The notes under the pieces are model-generated. The model saw only the letters and a program-made list of their open reading frames with translations. It ran no database searches and was not told the origin of the DNA. Below, piece by piece: positions 46,967 through 56,622 of a stretch of DNA of 64,000 nt. This stretch comes from Bacillus sp. es.034 (lineage in GTDB: Bacteria; Bacillota; Bacilli; Bacillales; Bacillaceae_B): NCBI RefSeq assembly GCF_002563655.1, contig NZ_PDIY01000001.1, positions 1,834,001 to 1,898,000 of the forward strand, given 5' to 3'. The stretch's first letter is position 1. Every line of letters starts with the position of its first letter. The translations under genes and the position numbers were made by a program.

Positions 46967-48160
46967 GTGGCAAAAAAAGTGATTGCAATTAATGCTGGAA
47001 GCTCTTCGTTAAAGTTTCAGCTTTTTGATATGCCTGAAGAAACAGTCATTACCAAAGGTCTAATTGAACGTATCGGATTAAACGATGCGGTTTTCAATAT
47101 AACAGTGAACGATGAGAAACGTGAAGAAGTAACGGATATCCCGAACCATGAAGTAGCGGTTAAAATGTTGCTTGAAAAGCTGACAGGCTTTGGCATCATC
47201 AACTCACTTGATGAAATAGATGGAATCGGTCACCGTGTCGTGCACGGCGGTGAAGTCTTTAATGATTCCGTTCTGATTACAGATGAAGTTGTGACGAAAA
47301 TCGAGGAACTGTCTGATCTGGCGCCCCTTCATAACCCTGCAAACTTAACGGGAATCAAGGCATTCCATAGCGTGCTGCCGAATGTTCCTGCGGTTGCTGT
47401 GTTTGATACAGCGTTCCACCAAACGATGCCTGAAAGCTCATTTTTGTACAGCCTTCCGTATGAGTACTATGAAGATTTCGGAATCCGTAAATATGGTTTC
47501 CACGGAACTTCCCACAAGTATGTATCACAACGTGCAGCTGAAATGCTTGGCCGTCCGGAAGAACAAGTGCGCCTGATTTCTTGTCACTTAGGGAACGGTG
47601 CAAGTATCGCAGCCATCGAAGGCGGTAAATCCATCGACACGTCCATGGGCTTCACACCACTAGCTGGTGTTGCCATGGGAACTCGTTCAGGTAATATTGA
47701 CCCGGCCCTTATCCCGTTCATCATGGAGAAAACAGGATCAACGGCTGATGAAGTATTAAATATCCTGAACAAGAAATCCGGTATGCTTGGTGTATCTGGA
47801 TTCTCAAGTGACCTTCGTGATATCGAGCTGCAGGCTTCAGAAGGTAACGAGCGCGCGGAACTGGCTCTTGAAGTGTTCGCTAACCGTATCCACAAATACA
47901 TCGGTTCATATGCATCACGCATGTACGGTGTAGACGCGATTGTCTTCACGGCAGGTATCGGTGAAAACAGTACGCTGATCCGTGAAAAAGTCCTTCAAGG
48001 CTTGGAATTCATGGGCGTCTACTGGGATCCGGCACGCAACCAGGTCCGTGGTAAAGAAGCATTCGTCAACTATCCGCATTCACCAGTCAAAGTTATGATC
48101 ATTCCTACGAATGAAGAAGTCATGATTGCTCGTGATGTTTTGGAAAAAGGGAATATCTAA
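46967..48160 (+). CDS. ackA: Acetate kinase
   Basis: 397 aa enzyme interconverting acetyl phosphate and acetate with ATP formation. Signatures [15 protein letters not shown] at the N-terminus and [14 protein letters not shown] in the middle; [13 protein letters not shown] motif appears as [13 protein letters not shown]. The GTG start at 46967 follows AAAGGAGCG. The frame extends upstream to 46913 without support. Overflow acetate made here can be re-used by acsA in this window. Confidence 0.97.
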   Translation: MAKKVIAINAGSSSLKFQLFDMPEETVITKGLIERIGLNDAVFNITVNDEKREEVTDIPNHEVAVKMLLEKLTGFGIINSLDEIDGIGHRVVHGGEVFNDSVLITDEVVTKIEELSDLAPLHNPANLTGIKAFHSVLPNVPAVAVFDTAFHQTMPESSFLYSLPYEYYEDFGIRKYGFHGTSHKYVSQRAAEMLGRPEEQVRLISCHLGNGASIAAIEGGKSIDTSMGFTPLAGVAMGTRSGNIDPALIPFIMEKTGSTADEVLNILNKKSGMLGVSGFSSDLRDIELQASEGNERAELALEVFANRIHKYIGSYASRMYGVDAIVFTAGIGENSTLIREKVLQGLEFMGVYWDPARNQVRGKEAFVNYPHSPVKVMIIPTNEEVMIARDVLEKGNI

Positions 48161-48166
48161 TCTGAA

Positions 48167-48197
48167 ACGGGATCGCTGAGGCGGTCCTGTTTTTTTA
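48167..48197 (+). terminator. ackA terminator
   Basis: ACGGGATCGC pairs with GGCGGTCCTGT, followed by T7. Confidence 0.88.
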
Positions 48198-48323
48198 TAA
48201 AAAGCATTTCTTTTCCGCTCGAAATAACTGACTATTCCCACCATTCTCCCCGTCACCAAGGAATTGTCCCTTCCATATATGGTATACTATACGTAATTTA
48301 AGGAATGTAAGGAGTGGGGAGAA

Positions 48324-49163
48324 GTGAACTGGTCAGAACGAGATAAGCAGGTATGGCAGTCGATCAAGGCTTGGAGAGAAGAGTTGTATGAATATGAAGC
48401 GAATGATTTGGAGCATACATATGTGAAGTGGCTGGATTACGCGTTTGAATCGATTCCTGAAGATGTTCAGGATCAGTTTTTTCAGCGGCTGGATGGCTGG
48501 TTGTTTCATATGCATTCCCTGATTCAAGGTTCACAGATGCAGAATGATGCCCGGGAGCGGATCCTTGTGACGGCGCGGGCATTCAATCAGGATATTCAGA
48601 CGGTCGAGGATCTTCACTATTTAACGATTGACCAGCTTCATTACATAGCGGAACAGCATGCGGGACGCCATCGCATCTACTCCCTGCTGCAAGGTGGGGT
48701 GACGGGTACCGGTGGGCTTGTGGCTCTTGGGTCGGATCTGCCGGCGATGCTCGTCATCAATCTGCGTTCGGTGCAGCTCATCGCCATCACGTATGGATTC
48801 GATGTTCAGACGCCGTTTGAAATGATGACGTCATTGAAGGTGTTCCATGCAGCGACCCTGCCGGCAAGGCTCCGGGCCCTTGCGTGGGAAGATCTGATGG
48901 AGGATCTGAACAAGAAAGATTCCAATTACTTTTACGATGGATCAGAGCAGCTGACGGATTATACTTGGCTGGAAGGCTCAATGAAGCAGGCACTGAAAGC
49001 GATGGCCATCACCATGTTCAAAGGGAAGAAGTGGTCGGGTCTGCCTCTTGTCAGCATTGCCATCGGGGCGGGATCCAATTATCAGCTTTCCAGGAAGATC
49101 ACTGATTTTGCCGAAAAATATTATCAATACCGCTACCTGCGCGATAAGAAAAATGAACAATAA
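48324..49163 (+). CDS. EcsC-family protein
   Basis: 279 aa. Helical N-terminus with WSERDKQVWQSIKAWREELY, then GGVTGTGGLVALGSDLPAMLVINLRSVQLIAITYGFD, a Gly-rich amphipathic segment typical of EcsC-domain proteins. Function unknown; possibly membrane-associated. The start follows AAGGAGTGGGG. Single gene with its own terminator. Confidence 0.8.
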   Translation: MNWSERDKQVWQSIKAWREELYEYEANDLEHTYVKWLDYAFESIPEDVQDQFFQRLDGWLFHMHSLIQGSQMQNDARERILVTARAFNQDIQTVEDLHYLTIDQLHYIAEQHAGRHRIYSLLQGGVTGTGGLVALGSDLPAMLVINLRSVQLIAITYGFDVQTPFEMMTSLKVFHAATLPARLRALAWEDLMEDLNKKDSNYFYDGSEQLTDYTWLEGSMKQALKAMAITMFKGKKWSGLPLVSIAIGAGSNYQLSRKITDFAEKYYQYRYLRDKKNEQ

Positions 49164-49208
49164 AAAAGGGGAATGATGTGCTCAATGCATCATTCCCTTT
49201 CTGTTTTT
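49164..49208. terminator. Bidirectional terminator after the EcsC gene
   Basis: AAAAAGGGGAATGATG pairs with CATCATTCCCTTT and a T-run follows nearby. It abuts the end of the opposing small gene. Confidence 0.8.
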
Positions 49209-49501
49209 TCCGGATTGGTCCGGTACCAAAGCCATAGATCATTGATTTCAGAAGCCCGTTCGGAAATTTCATGATTGATCATGCAGGATCGTTCAAAATC
49301 GTCTTCCCCAGCCAGTTCATCCTGAAGGCGCTCGATCTCTGTATCAATTTCCCCGATCCGGTCTGGAATCGTTCCACGGACGCGCTCCCACTCAAGGAGA
49401 ATCACTTCCTGTTCCTCTGATGAATACATCGGCCATTCCTTCAATTGCAATGGAAGGTGGATTCCGAGTCTTGAATCGTATGAAAAAAATTCGTTCCTCA
49501 T
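49190..49501 (-). CDS. Hypothetical protein, predicted helical
   Basis: 103 aa acidic, helix-rich protein (DTEIERLQDELAGEDDFERS, ISERASEINDLWLWYR) that looks like a short coiled coil. No signal peptide. A good GAGG-like site is not obvious (ATGAGG itself overlaps). Convergent with the EcsC gene and divergent from argG. I do not recognise a family; coding quality is supported by length and composition only. Confidence 0.65.
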   Translation of the reverse strand: MRNEFFSYDSRLGIHLPLQLKEWPMYSSEEQEVILLEWERVRGTIPDRIGEIDTEIERLQDELAGEDDFERSCMINHEISERASEINDLWLWYRTNPEKTERE

Positions 49502-49613
49502 CTATCTGGATGCTCCTTACGTTTCATTCTTCTTTCATCCTACAATAAATTCTGCGTGAAGCCCAGTGCGAAGGGGATGTCACCAATTGTCCATAAAATA
49601 ATTATACAAATTT

Positions 49614-49682
49614 ATGAATAAGTATTGATGTATTTCTTGTAAACTGCTAATATAAATTCATCTTAAAGAATAAATATTCATT
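49614..49682 (+). promoter_or_regulatory. argG promoter with two ARG boxes
   Basis: ATGAATAAGTATTGAT (49614-49629) and AGAATAAATATTCATT (49667-49682) resemble ArgR/AhrC operators. TTGATG (49625-49630), 17 nt, TAATAT (49648-49653) is a plausible promoter with the first box over its -35 and the second just downstream. Arginine repression is expected. Confidence 0.75.
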
Positions 49683-49712
49683 TATATAGAAAATCAACAG
49701 GAGGAGATACGG

Positions 49713-50924
49713 ATGAATAAAAAAGTGGTATTAGCCTACTCAGGTGGTTTGGATACGTCGGTTGCCGTTCAATGGTTAAAGGAAAAAGGATACGAAGTCA
49801 TTGCATGCTGCCTGGATGTCGGGGAAGGAAAGGATCTTGATTTTGTACAGGAAAAAGCGTTGACGGTTGGAGCGTCTAAAAGCTATGTTATCGATGCAAA
49901 AGAAGAGTTCGCGAATGAATACGCGCTTCTTGCCCTGCAAAGTCATGCACTGTATGAAGGAAAATACCCACTGGTGTCCGCACTCTCAAGACCGTTGATC
50001 GCGAAAAAGCTCGTTGAGATCGCAGAACAGGAAAATGCAACGGCCGTGGCACATGGCTGCACGGGGAAAGGAAATGACCAGGTGAGATTCGAAGTGTCCA
50101 TCGCGGCATTGAATCCTTCATTGGAAGTGATCGCGCCGGTCCGTGAATGGAAATGGTCACGTGAAGAAGAAATCGAATATGCGAAGGATAAGGGGATTCC
50201 GATTCCCATCAATCTTGATTCACCATACAGCATCGACCAGAATCTTTGGGGCAGAAGCAATGAGTGCGGGGTGCTTGAAAATCCTTGGACTGCACCACCT
50301 GAGGATGCATACGATCTAACATCAAGCATCGAAGAATCACCAAATGAAGCGGATGTGGTTGAAATCACATTCTCCAAAGGGGTGCCTGTGGAGCTGAATC
50401 ACGTGGCATATCCTCTTGAGGAAATCATTTCGAAACTGAATGTGCTGGCCGGAAAGCACGGAGTCGGCCGTATCGATCATGTGGAAAACCGCCTTGTCGG
50501 GATCAAGTCACGTGAAGTATACGAATGTCCGGCCGCCATGACCCTTTTAAAAGCTCATAAGGAACTGGAAGACCTTACACTGGTGAAGGAACTTGCCCAT
50601 TTCAAACCGGTGATCGAGAAAAAAATGACGGAATTAATTTATGAGGGACTTTGGTTCTCTCCATTAAATAAAGCGTTAAAAGCTTTCCTAGATCAAACAC
50701 AGGTGTATGTGAACGGTGTCGTTCGCGTGAAATTATTCAAAGGTCATGCTATCGTCGAAGGAAGAAAATCACCGAACTCCCTGTATGATGAAAATCTTGC
50801 GACGTACACAAAAGCGGATGAATTCGATCACGATGCTGCCATTGGATTCATTCAACTATGGGGTCTGCCGACGAAGGTGTCTTCCATGGTCAACGCTGAG
50901 AAGAAAGAGAAAGTCACTCTATGA
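49713..50924 (+). CDS. argG: Argininosuccinate synthase
   Basis: 403 aa. Condenses citrulline and aspartate with ATP. N-terminal PP-loop [32 protein letters not shown], and [17 protein letters not shown] are diagnostic. AGGAGG precedes ATG 49713. It overlaps argH as ATGA, so the pair is translationally coupled and under the ARG boxes upstream. Confidence 0.98.
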   Translation: MNKKVVLAYSGGLDTSVAVQWLKEKGYEVIACCLDVGEGKDLDFVQEKALTVGASKSYVIDAKEEFANEYALLALQSHALYEGKYPLVSALSRPLIAKKLVEIAEQENATAVAHGCTGKGNDQVRFEVSIAALNPSLEVIAPVREWKWSREEEIEYAKDKGIPIPINLDSPYSIDQNLWGRSNECGVLENPWTAPPEDAYDLTSSIEESPNEADVVEITFSKGVPVELNHVAYPLEEIISKLNVLAGKHGVGRIDHVENRLVGIKSREVYECPAAMTLLKAHKELEDLTLVKELAHFKPVIEKKMTELIYEGLWFSPLNKALKAFLDQTQVYVNGVVRVKLFKGHAIVEGRKSPNSLYDENLATYTKADEFDHDAAIGFIQLWGLPTKVSSMVNAEKKEKVTL

Positions 50925-52315
50925 GTAAGCTGTGGGGAGGACGTTTCACCAAGAAGCCGGAAGAATGGGTGGATGAATTCAATGCATCCATCTCATTCGA
51001 CCAGGAGCTCGTACTGGAAGACATTGAAGGCAGCATCGCCCATGTGAAAATGTTGAAAAAGTGCGGGATTCTGACAAGCAGTGAAGCCGATCAGATCCTC
51101 GATGGCCTCCAGGTATTGTATGGGAAGGCTGAAAAGAATGAACTGGCGTTATTCGTTGAGTATGAAGATATTCATTTGAATCTGGAGAAGCATCTGATCG
51201 ATTTAATCGGTGAGGTCGGTGGCAAGCTCCACACGGGAAGAAGCCGTAACGATCAGGTGGCGACAGATATGCATCTATTTTTAAAAAGACGGGTGGAGGA
51301 AATCGTCAAGCTCGTTGAGGAGCTTCAGGAAGCGATCATTGTACAGGCGGAAGTGAATGTAGAAACGATCATTCCTGGCTACACTCATCTGCAGCGGGCC
51401 CAGCCGATCTCGTTCGCTCATCATCTGATGTGTTATTTCTGGATGCTGAACCGCGATAAGGAACGACTCGCTGATTCCTTGAAAAGAATCGATATTTCCC
51501 CATTGGGAGCAGGTGCACTGGCAGGGACGACATTCCCCATCGACAGGGAATACTCAGCTGAGCTCCTTGGCTTCGGTGCTTGCTATGAAAATAGTCTCGA
51601 TGCCGTAAGTGACCGTGATTTCATCCTGGAATTCCTGAGCAACAGCTCGATCATGATGACCCATCTTTCCCGTCTCGCGGAAGAGATGATCCTGTGGTCT
51701 ACGGAAGAGTTCCGATTCATCGAGCTCGATGACAGTTTCACTACTGGAAGCAGTATCATGCCTCAAAAGAAGAACCCGGATATGGCGGAGCTTGTCAGAG
51801 GAAAGACGGGCAGGGTGAATGGGAATCTCATTTCTCTTCTCACTGTGTTAAAAGGTCTGCCACTTGCGTACAACAAGGATATGCAGGAAGACAAGGAAGG
51901 GATGTTCGATACGGTGAAAACCGTGGTGGGATCGCTTAAGATCTTTACGGGTATGATTTCGACGATGAAGGTGAATAGTGAGCAGATGAAGGAAGCGGTC
52001 GGGAATGATTTTTCCAATGCGACAGAGCTTGCGGATTACTTGGCGACGAAGGGGATTCCTTTTAGACAGGCCCATGAAATCGTCGGGAAGCTTGTGTTGT
52101 ATTGTATTGAAAAAGGCTGCTATCTGAAAGATGTGTCGCTTGAGGAGTATGGTGAGTTTTCTTCGTTGATCGAGGAGGATATTTATTCAATTTTGGCACC
52201 GTATTCGGCTGTTGAGAGAAGGAAGTCGTATGGTGGTACGGGGTTTGAGCAGGTGAAGGTGCAGATTGGGAAGGGGAAGGCCCAGTTGGGAGCTTTTGTT
52301 GAACAATCTGTGTAG
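50921..52315 (+). CDS. argH: Argininosuccinate lyase
   Basis: 464 aa. Splits argininosuccinate into arginine and fumarate. MSKLWGGRF at the N-terminus, [13 protein letters not shown], and the signature loop [12 protein letters not shown] containing the catalytic serine. Second gene of argGH with a terminator after it. Confidence 0.98.
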   Translation: MSKLWGGRFTKKPEEWVDEFNASISFDQELVLEDIEGSIAHVKMLKKCGILTSSEADQILDGLQVLYGKAEKNELALFVEYEDIHLNLEKHLIDLIGEVGGKLHTGRSRNDQVATDMHLFLKRRVEEIVKLVEELQEAIIVQAEVNVETIIPGYTHLQRAQPISFAHHLMCYFWMLNRDKERLADSLKRIDISPLGAGALAGTTFPIDREYSAELLGFGACYENSLDAVSDRDFILEFLSNSSIMMTHLSRLAEEMILWSTEEFRFIELDDSFTTGSSIMPQKKNPDMAELVRGKTGRVNGNLISLLTVLKGLPLAYNKDMQEDKEGMFDTVKTVVGSLKIFTGMISTMKVNSEQMKEAVGNDFSNATELADYLATKGIPFRQAHEIVGKLVLYCIEKGCYLKDVSLEEYGEFSSLIEEDIYSILAPYSAVERRKSYGGTGFEQVKVQIGKGKAQLGAFVEQSV

Positions 52316-52323
52316 AAGAAAAA

Positions 52324-52375
52324 GAAGCGATTGGGGTGAATGACTCTCCCTCAACCGCTTCTTTCTTTTTTTTTT
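52324..52375. terminator. Terminator between argH and the UspA gene
   Basis: GAAGCG pairs with CGCTTC with an inner imperfect stem (TTGGGG with CCCTCAA), followed by a long T-run. Confidence 0.75.
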
Positions 52376-52392
52376 GGATTAGAGACAATAAA

Positions 52393-52845
52393 TCAATCTT
52401 CCACTTCTTCCGTTCTGACAACCAGTACGTCGCAGTGGGCAGCCCGGGTGATGTGTTCGGAGACGCTGCCGATGAGGAACCGTTCGACCGCGTTGAGGCC
52501 GGTGGCTCCGCAAATGATGAGGTCTGCTTTGACGTTTTTGTTTGCTTCTCTTGGGATGATCACTTTCGGGGAGCCGTATTCGACATAGGTTTTGACTTTG
52601 GTCAATCCGGCTTTGGCCGCTTCGTCTTTGTACTCGTTTAATAATTCTTCAGCATACTTGATGGCTCTTTCTCCTACTGTGCGGTCATAGGATTCGATGG
52701 CCGCGAAAGAGCGGGTGTCGATGACGTGGATCAAGGACAGAGTGGCATCGTTCCGTTTGGCGATGGCTATCGCTTTTTTGAAGGCCCATTCTGCTTCCCT
52801 TGATCCATCTACAGCTACTAATATGTTGTGATATTTTAAACTCAT
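52393..52845 (-). CDS. Universal stress protein, UspA family
   Basis: 150 aa nucleotide-binding-type stress protein. NILVAVDGSREAEWAF at the N-terminus and the ATP-binding signature GATGLNAVERFLIGSVSEHI (G-2x-G-9x-G-S/T) near the C-terminus, so it probably binds ATP. The start follows GGAGGGG. Single gene. Confidence 0.92.
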   Translation of the reverse strand: MSLKYHNILVAVDGSREAEWAFKKAIAIAKRNDATLSLIHVIDTRSFAAIESYDRTVGERAIKYAEELLNEYKDEAAKAGLTKVKTYVEYGSPKVIIPREANKNVKADLIICGATGLNAVERFLIGSVSEHITRAAHCDVLVVRTEEVED

Positions 52846-52953
52846 TGTGATCCCCTCCTTACATTCATCATACTATATTTTCCCACTTATATCTGTAGCC
52901 AATTTTCGAACAATAAAGGAGAATAGACTACTTATTTTTAAGGGGGAATCACC

Positions 52954-53106
52954 ATGAAGAAGAAGGATCCGAAAGAACAGTTCACGTATGATGAAAATGC
53001 GAACCAACAGGTAAGCCAGCAGATCATGGATTCGTATACGAGCGGTGTCATTGATACGGAAAATGGTCAGTACGGGACGTATGAAAACGAACAATATGAA
53101 GAGTAG
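52954..53106 (+). CDS. Small hydrophilic protein, possibly DUF4025/YozQ-like
   Basis: 50 aa: MKKKDPKEQFTYDENANQ then QVSQQIMDSYTSGVIDTENG and an acidic Tyr/Glu tail. AAGGGGG precedes the ATG at good spacing and a strong terminator follows at once, so expression is likely. The VSxQIxDSYxSGxID pattern recalls DUF4025 (YozQ), tentatively. Function unknown. Confidence 0.7.
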   Translation: MKKKDPKEQFTYDENANQQVSQQIMDSYTSGVIDTENGQYGTYENEQYEE

Positions 53107-53113
53107 GTAAAGG

Positions 53114-53147
53114 AAAAGCTTGCAGAGAATGTTTCTGCAAGCTTTTT
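53114..53147 (+). terminator. Terminator of the small hydrophilic protein gene
   Basis: AAAAGCTTGCAGA pairs with TCTGCAAGCTTTT, followed by T. Confidence 0.93.
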
Positions 53148-53232
53148 AGTTGTTGAAGCTCCCCTGAATTTATCAATTTTAAAGATCAGCACCATTATGT
53201 TGAATAAGGAGAACCGCTCCCCTAGCGTTTAA

Positions 53233-53424
53233 AAATAAGCGGAAAAATTCCGTCTAAACCGGAAAATCTGGCTATTTCACGAAAATTAGCCGGAGTTTTT
53301 CCGCTTATGGAACAATTTCCGTTGAATATTGTTCCATATTGAGAAGTTAAGCGGAATTTCTCCGCTTAATTCAGCGTTGTAACTCTCCCCCAGGGGCCTT
53401 AAGCGGAATTTCTCCGCTTATAAA
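53233..53424. repeat. Degenerate CGGAA/TTCCG palindrome array, cluster 2
   Basis: Six units of the same family as 16750-16950. The best two are TTAAGCGGAATTTCTCCGCTTA-like (53347-53369 and 53398-53420), nearly identical with 9-bp arms. Others start near 53233, 53254, 53287 and 53309. CGG/CCG half-sites occur at 53240, 53250, 53260, (53270), 53291 and 53301, that is about every 10 nt. Confidence 0.8.
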
Positions 53425-53429
53425 TCTGT

Positions 53430-53680
53430 CGCCGTCATCTAAGCAGAATGCTTCATTGCTAGGTTACTTTAACAAACATCATTTCCCTCAAAATCAAAAA
53501 CAGTCTGATTAAATAAACGGCTCAGATAGGTAAATAAATCTGAATGCCATTTTACATTCAATTCGCATAGCCATGCGCACTAACATCTGCACGCTGACAA
53601 TAACTCCTGTTACCTCACTAAAAGGACTGCGAATTTGGGTACTGAAATCCTATGAGCTCATGAAGAACCTTGATATATCA
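53430..53680. other. Gene-free stretch
   Basis: No open frame with a ribosome-binding site, no hairpin and no recognisable remnant. It continues from the palindrome array toward the terminator of the decayed dehydrogenase gene. Confidence 0.5.
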
Positions 53681-53681
53681 C

Positions 53682-53724
53682 CAAAAAGAAGCAAAGCAGT
53701 CCAATTCAGTTACGAATAGGACTG
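53682..53724 (-). terminator. Likely terminator of the dehydrogenase pseudogene
   Basis: On the minus strand CAGTCC pairs with GGACTG and is followed by CTTTGCTTCTTTTTGG. Confidence 0.5.
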
Positions 53725-53799
53725 ATAATTGACGGGCGAGTCAAGTTTATGTTCTCGAAAACCGACCCCGTAACCCGCACGGTGATGGCTCTTGATTTG

Positions 53800-54403
53800 T
53801 CACGCCTCTTCGTACACGACCTCAGCGTCCCCTTTATTCACATGCATATCGAATAAAGCCCCGGCAATCTTATCCCCTGAAAAATAAGTGTCTTCCTGAA
53901 CGAATCCGTTGATGGTTAAAGTCCCAACATAGATCCCTTTAGGAGTCAGTTCCTGATTCAGGCTGTAAGTGAGGTTTCTCAAGCCCACCACCCGTCAATA
54001 GGATGGATCCAGACTCTTTCTTCATGAAAGGAAGAATCTCTTGAACGTCGGCTAGTGCACCGGCCACGTTCACTTTAAAGTCATAAACGAAATCTTCCAC
54101 GCTGATGGCAGTCGGTTGTCCAGGTCGGATGGATGCTGCATTATACAAAAAGACTTCGATTTCATCTCTAAATGCTGCTCTTACTTCCGAAAGAGCATTT
54201 TTCATGGACGATTCGGATGAAACATCTCCTTGAAATCCTTTCGCAGCGATACCATGCGCTGCTAAGTCACTTTCAAGCTTTTGTAAGGACGTGAGTGTTC
54301 GTGAAATGAGGGCCACGTTGTATCCTTTCAATCCAAAATTCTTCGCTGTCTCATAGCTGATTCCTTTACCGGCTCCAATAATCACAATCGTTTTATTCAT
54401 CAT
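53800..54403 (-). pseudogene. Short-chain dehydrogenase/reductase, broken by internal deletion and frameshift
   Basis: The first frame (from 54403, after GGAGG) encodes IVIIGAGKGISYETAK, LYNAASIRPG and a normal SDR core up to ESGSILLTGGG. It then runs off frame. The true C-terminal part (GLRNLTYSLNQELTPKGIYV, GTLTINGF) continues in another frame ending at 53800. The missing piece between them should carry the catalytic YxxxK, so a short out-of-frame deletion near 53985 has removed the active site. Regulator and operator next door remain intact. Confidence 0.85.
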
Positions 54404-54423
54404 GAATTCCTCCAATTATTTAT

Positions 54424-54439
54424 ATTTGTATATACAAAT
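54424..54439. promoter_or_regulatory. MarR-type operator 1
   Basis: ATTTGTATATACAAAT is a perfect 16-bp palindrome between marR and the dehydrogenase pseudogene, about 20 nt from the pseudogene start. A near copy lies upstream of marR. Confidence 0.8.
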
Positions 54440-54469
54440 GAATGGGCAAAAAAAGAGCGCAAAACACTC

Positions 54470-54904
54470 TCATTCTTTTTCAAGCTTCAAACTTGCCTCA
54501 TGCAGCATCCGGCTCAAATCGAGGCTGAAGTCCTTCCCGAGCGTTTGGGAATAGTCATCGAACAGCTCTTTGATTGATACTCGGAACTCCCGATACAATT
54601 CGTCCCCTTCATCGGTTAAAGAGATGAACGTTTGCTTGCCCGACATTTTACGAAGGACAATGTTTCTCTTTTCCAATTTATCGATGAAACGTGTACTGGT
54701 GGAAGGGGCAATGGCCAGTTTCTGGCACAGTTCCTTCTGTGTGATCCCCGGTTTGAAGTGGATGACCATGATCATATAAAAATATGATGGAGCAAGTCCG
54801 CCGGCATCCAAGTATTTTTCTGCAAGCTTTGTGATGCTTCTGGAAAAACGGCTCGCCGTGAAGTATAGGCAGTGCATCAGAACGTCGTCTTGTTCTTCGT
54901 TCAT
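54470..54904 (-). CDS. MarR-family transcriptional regulator
   Basis: 144 aa winged-helix regulator: QKELCQKLAIAPSTSTRFIDKLEKRNIV is the recognition region and GKQTFISLTDEG the wing. It lies directly upstream of the dehydrogenase pseudogene on the same strand. The paired ATTTG-N6-CAAAT sites before both genes suggest it represses both. Confidence 0.9.
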   Translation of the reverse strand: MNEEQDDVLMHCLYFTASRFSRSITKLAEKYLDAGGLAPSYFYMIMVIHFKPGITQKELCQKLAIAPSTSTRFIDKLEKRNIVLRKMSGKQTFISLTDEGDELYREFRVSIKELFDDYSQTLGKDFSLDLSRMLHEASLKLEKE

Positions 54905-54921
54905 TAGATCAACACCCTTTC

Positions 54922-54937
54922 ATTTGCACATACAAAT
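54922..54937. promoter_or_regulatory. MarR-type operator 2
   Basis: ATTTGCACATACAAAT matches operator 1 at 14 of 16 positions and lies 18 nt upstream of the marR start, which fits autoregulation. Confidence 0.75.
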
Positions 54938-55057
54938 TAACATAGGGAAGAACATCTTGTCAACCTAAGTGCAGATTATGCCAGTTCTTTCAGTATTGCT
55001 CTTATCCCATTTATACTATGTTACTGTAAAATGAAAAGGAGATGGTGGAAAACTCCG

Positions 55058-55166
55058 GCATGATTATCGAATTTCTCGCATGATTGCAACTAAAACTAGC
55101 ATGATTGTTAGGAAGGCCGCATGATTATCTAAAATTCCGCACGATCATGTTTAATCTCGCATGATT
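55058..55166 (+). repeat. Phased GCATGATT array, six copies
   Basis: GCATGATT starts at 55058, 55078, 55099, 55119, 55139 (as GCACGATC) and 55159, a pitch of 20, 21, 20, 20 and 20 nt. The 12-13 nt between copies vary, although C often precedes the motif. It occupies the space between divergent marR and the Nudix gene. No gene over it. Confidence 0.87.
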
Positions 55167-55259
55167 CTGTTCTATACCCCACTTTCCAGGGTATGAGATA
55201 AGTTAGGAACAACAGTAGAAGAACAACATTAAGATAAAATAGCATGAAAAGGAGTCAAG

Positions 55260-55730
55260 ATGATGGGATACATAGAAGAACTGAGGAAAATCGTGGGTCA
55301 CAGGCCATTACTGTTTGTAGGTTCCGTTACGGTTATTGTGGATGAACTGGGAAGGTTACTCCTTCAACAACGAACGTTTCCAAAGGGTATCTGGGGAATT
55401 GCGGGAGGACTGATGGAACTTGGAGAATCCACTGAAGAGGTTGCGAGAAGGGAAGTATATGAGGAAACGGGATTGAAAGTAAATGAACTACATTTAATCA
55501 ATGTTTATTCAGGGCCGGAACATTATGTTAAGGCCGAAAATGGTGATGAGTTTTACGTTGTGACGGTTGCCTATTATTCAGAGGGATATGAAGGGGAATT
55601 GAAGATAGACCAGTCTGAATCGATTACATGTGAGTTTTTTTATCCCGATGAACTGCCAACCAATATGGTGAAAAGCCATAAAGTGATCTTGGATGAATTT
55701 TTGTCTAAACATTATCGAAAAGATGTATAA
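55260..55730 (+). CDS. Nudix hydrolase
   Basis: 156 aa. The Nudix box GLMELGESTEEVARREVYEE-TGL fits GX5EX7REUXEEXGU. Hydrolyses some nucleoside diphosphate derivative; substrate unknown. AAGGAG precedes two adjacent ATG codons (55260, 55263), and either could start translation. Confidence 0.9.
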   Translation: MMGYIEELRKIVGHRPLLFVGSVTVIVDELGRLLLQQRTFPKGIWGIAGGLMELGESTEEVARREVYEETGLKVNELHLINVYSGPEHYVKAENGDEFYVVTVAYYSEGYEGELKIDQSESITCEFFYPDELPTNMVKSHKVILDEFLSKHYRKDV

Positions 55731-55927
55731 TCTTCGGTTTATGTTCTACTTAGCTGGTAAGTAACTGAGCAACAGCTGATTGTAAATAAATATGGTCGTT
55801 CATCCAAAAAGGATAAAAGGCATTTTTGTTGAATTCCTTATGTAACAAGTTGCTCTGGAATCGATTGTGTAAATTTTACAATATAAATCCAAGGATTTAG
55901 GGTGACTACACTAAAGGAGATGAAATC

Positions 55928-56605
55928 ATGAAATTACTGCTCACATCTGCAGGCGTCAATAATAAAAGCATACACGATGCCCTGGTTACGATGCTCGACA
56001 AGCCGATTGAGGATTCCACTGCCCTGTGCATCCCCACCGCCATGTATGGACACCCATGGGTCGGTCCCGGCGTCAGGACATGGGAGTTCATCAGCGGGAA
56101 TTCCGAGAATCCCATGGTGGACCTCGGATGGAAGTCTGTCGGCGTGCTGGAGCTCACAGCGCTGCCAAGCATCAACAAAGACCGATGGGTACCGCTTGTA
56201 AAGGAAACGGACGTTTTTCTGGTATCCGGTGGCGACGCTCTCTACTTGGCTCACTGGATGCGACAATCCGGATTTGCAGATCTTTTGCCGTCGCTGAACG
56301 GAGTCTATGTGGGAATGAGCGCAGGGAGTATGGTGATGGCGCCAAATATCGGGGAAGACTTCGTTGGCTGGAATCCTCCGAACGGCGGGGATGCAGCGCT
56401 CGGAATGGTTGATTTTTCAATCTTCCCTCACCTGGATCATGAGATGCTTCCGGAAAATAGGATGGCTGATGCAGAGAAATGGGCCGCCGGGATGAAGGGG
56501 CCAGCATATGCGATAGATGATGAGACCGCCATCAGAGTGGTCGATGGAAAAGCAGAAGTCATTTCAGAGGGGAATTGGAGACTGTTTTCTTCCTCAAAAA
56601 AATAA
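55928..56605 (+). CDS. Peptidase S51 (dipeptidase E-like) family protein
   Basis: 225 aa. The nucleophile serine is in GMSAGSMVM. FLVSGGDALYL and FPHLDHEMLP supply the other family segments. Alpha-aspartyl dipeptidase or cyanophycinase-like activity is possible; the exact substrate is not evident. GGAGATG precedes the start. 17 nt upstream of the next gene. Confidence 0.85.
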   Translation: MKLLLTSAGVNNKSIHDALVTMLDKPIEDSTALCIPTAMYGHPWVGPGVRTWEFISGNSENPMVDLGWKSVGVLELTALPSINKDRWVPLVKETDVFLVSGGDALYLAHWMRQSGFADLLPSLNGVYVGMSAGSMVMAPNIGEDFVGWNPPNGGDAALGMVDFSIFPHLDHEMLPENRMADAEKWAAGMKGPAYAIDDETAIRVVDGKAEVISEGNWRLFSSSKK

Positions 56606-56622
56606 ACATTAAAGGTGGGTCA

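Noticed and set aside
53939..54415. Treating the first frame of the dehydrogenase as a complete 158-aa protein
   Set aside because: It loses homology after the LLTGGG segment while the family C-terminus continues in another frame.
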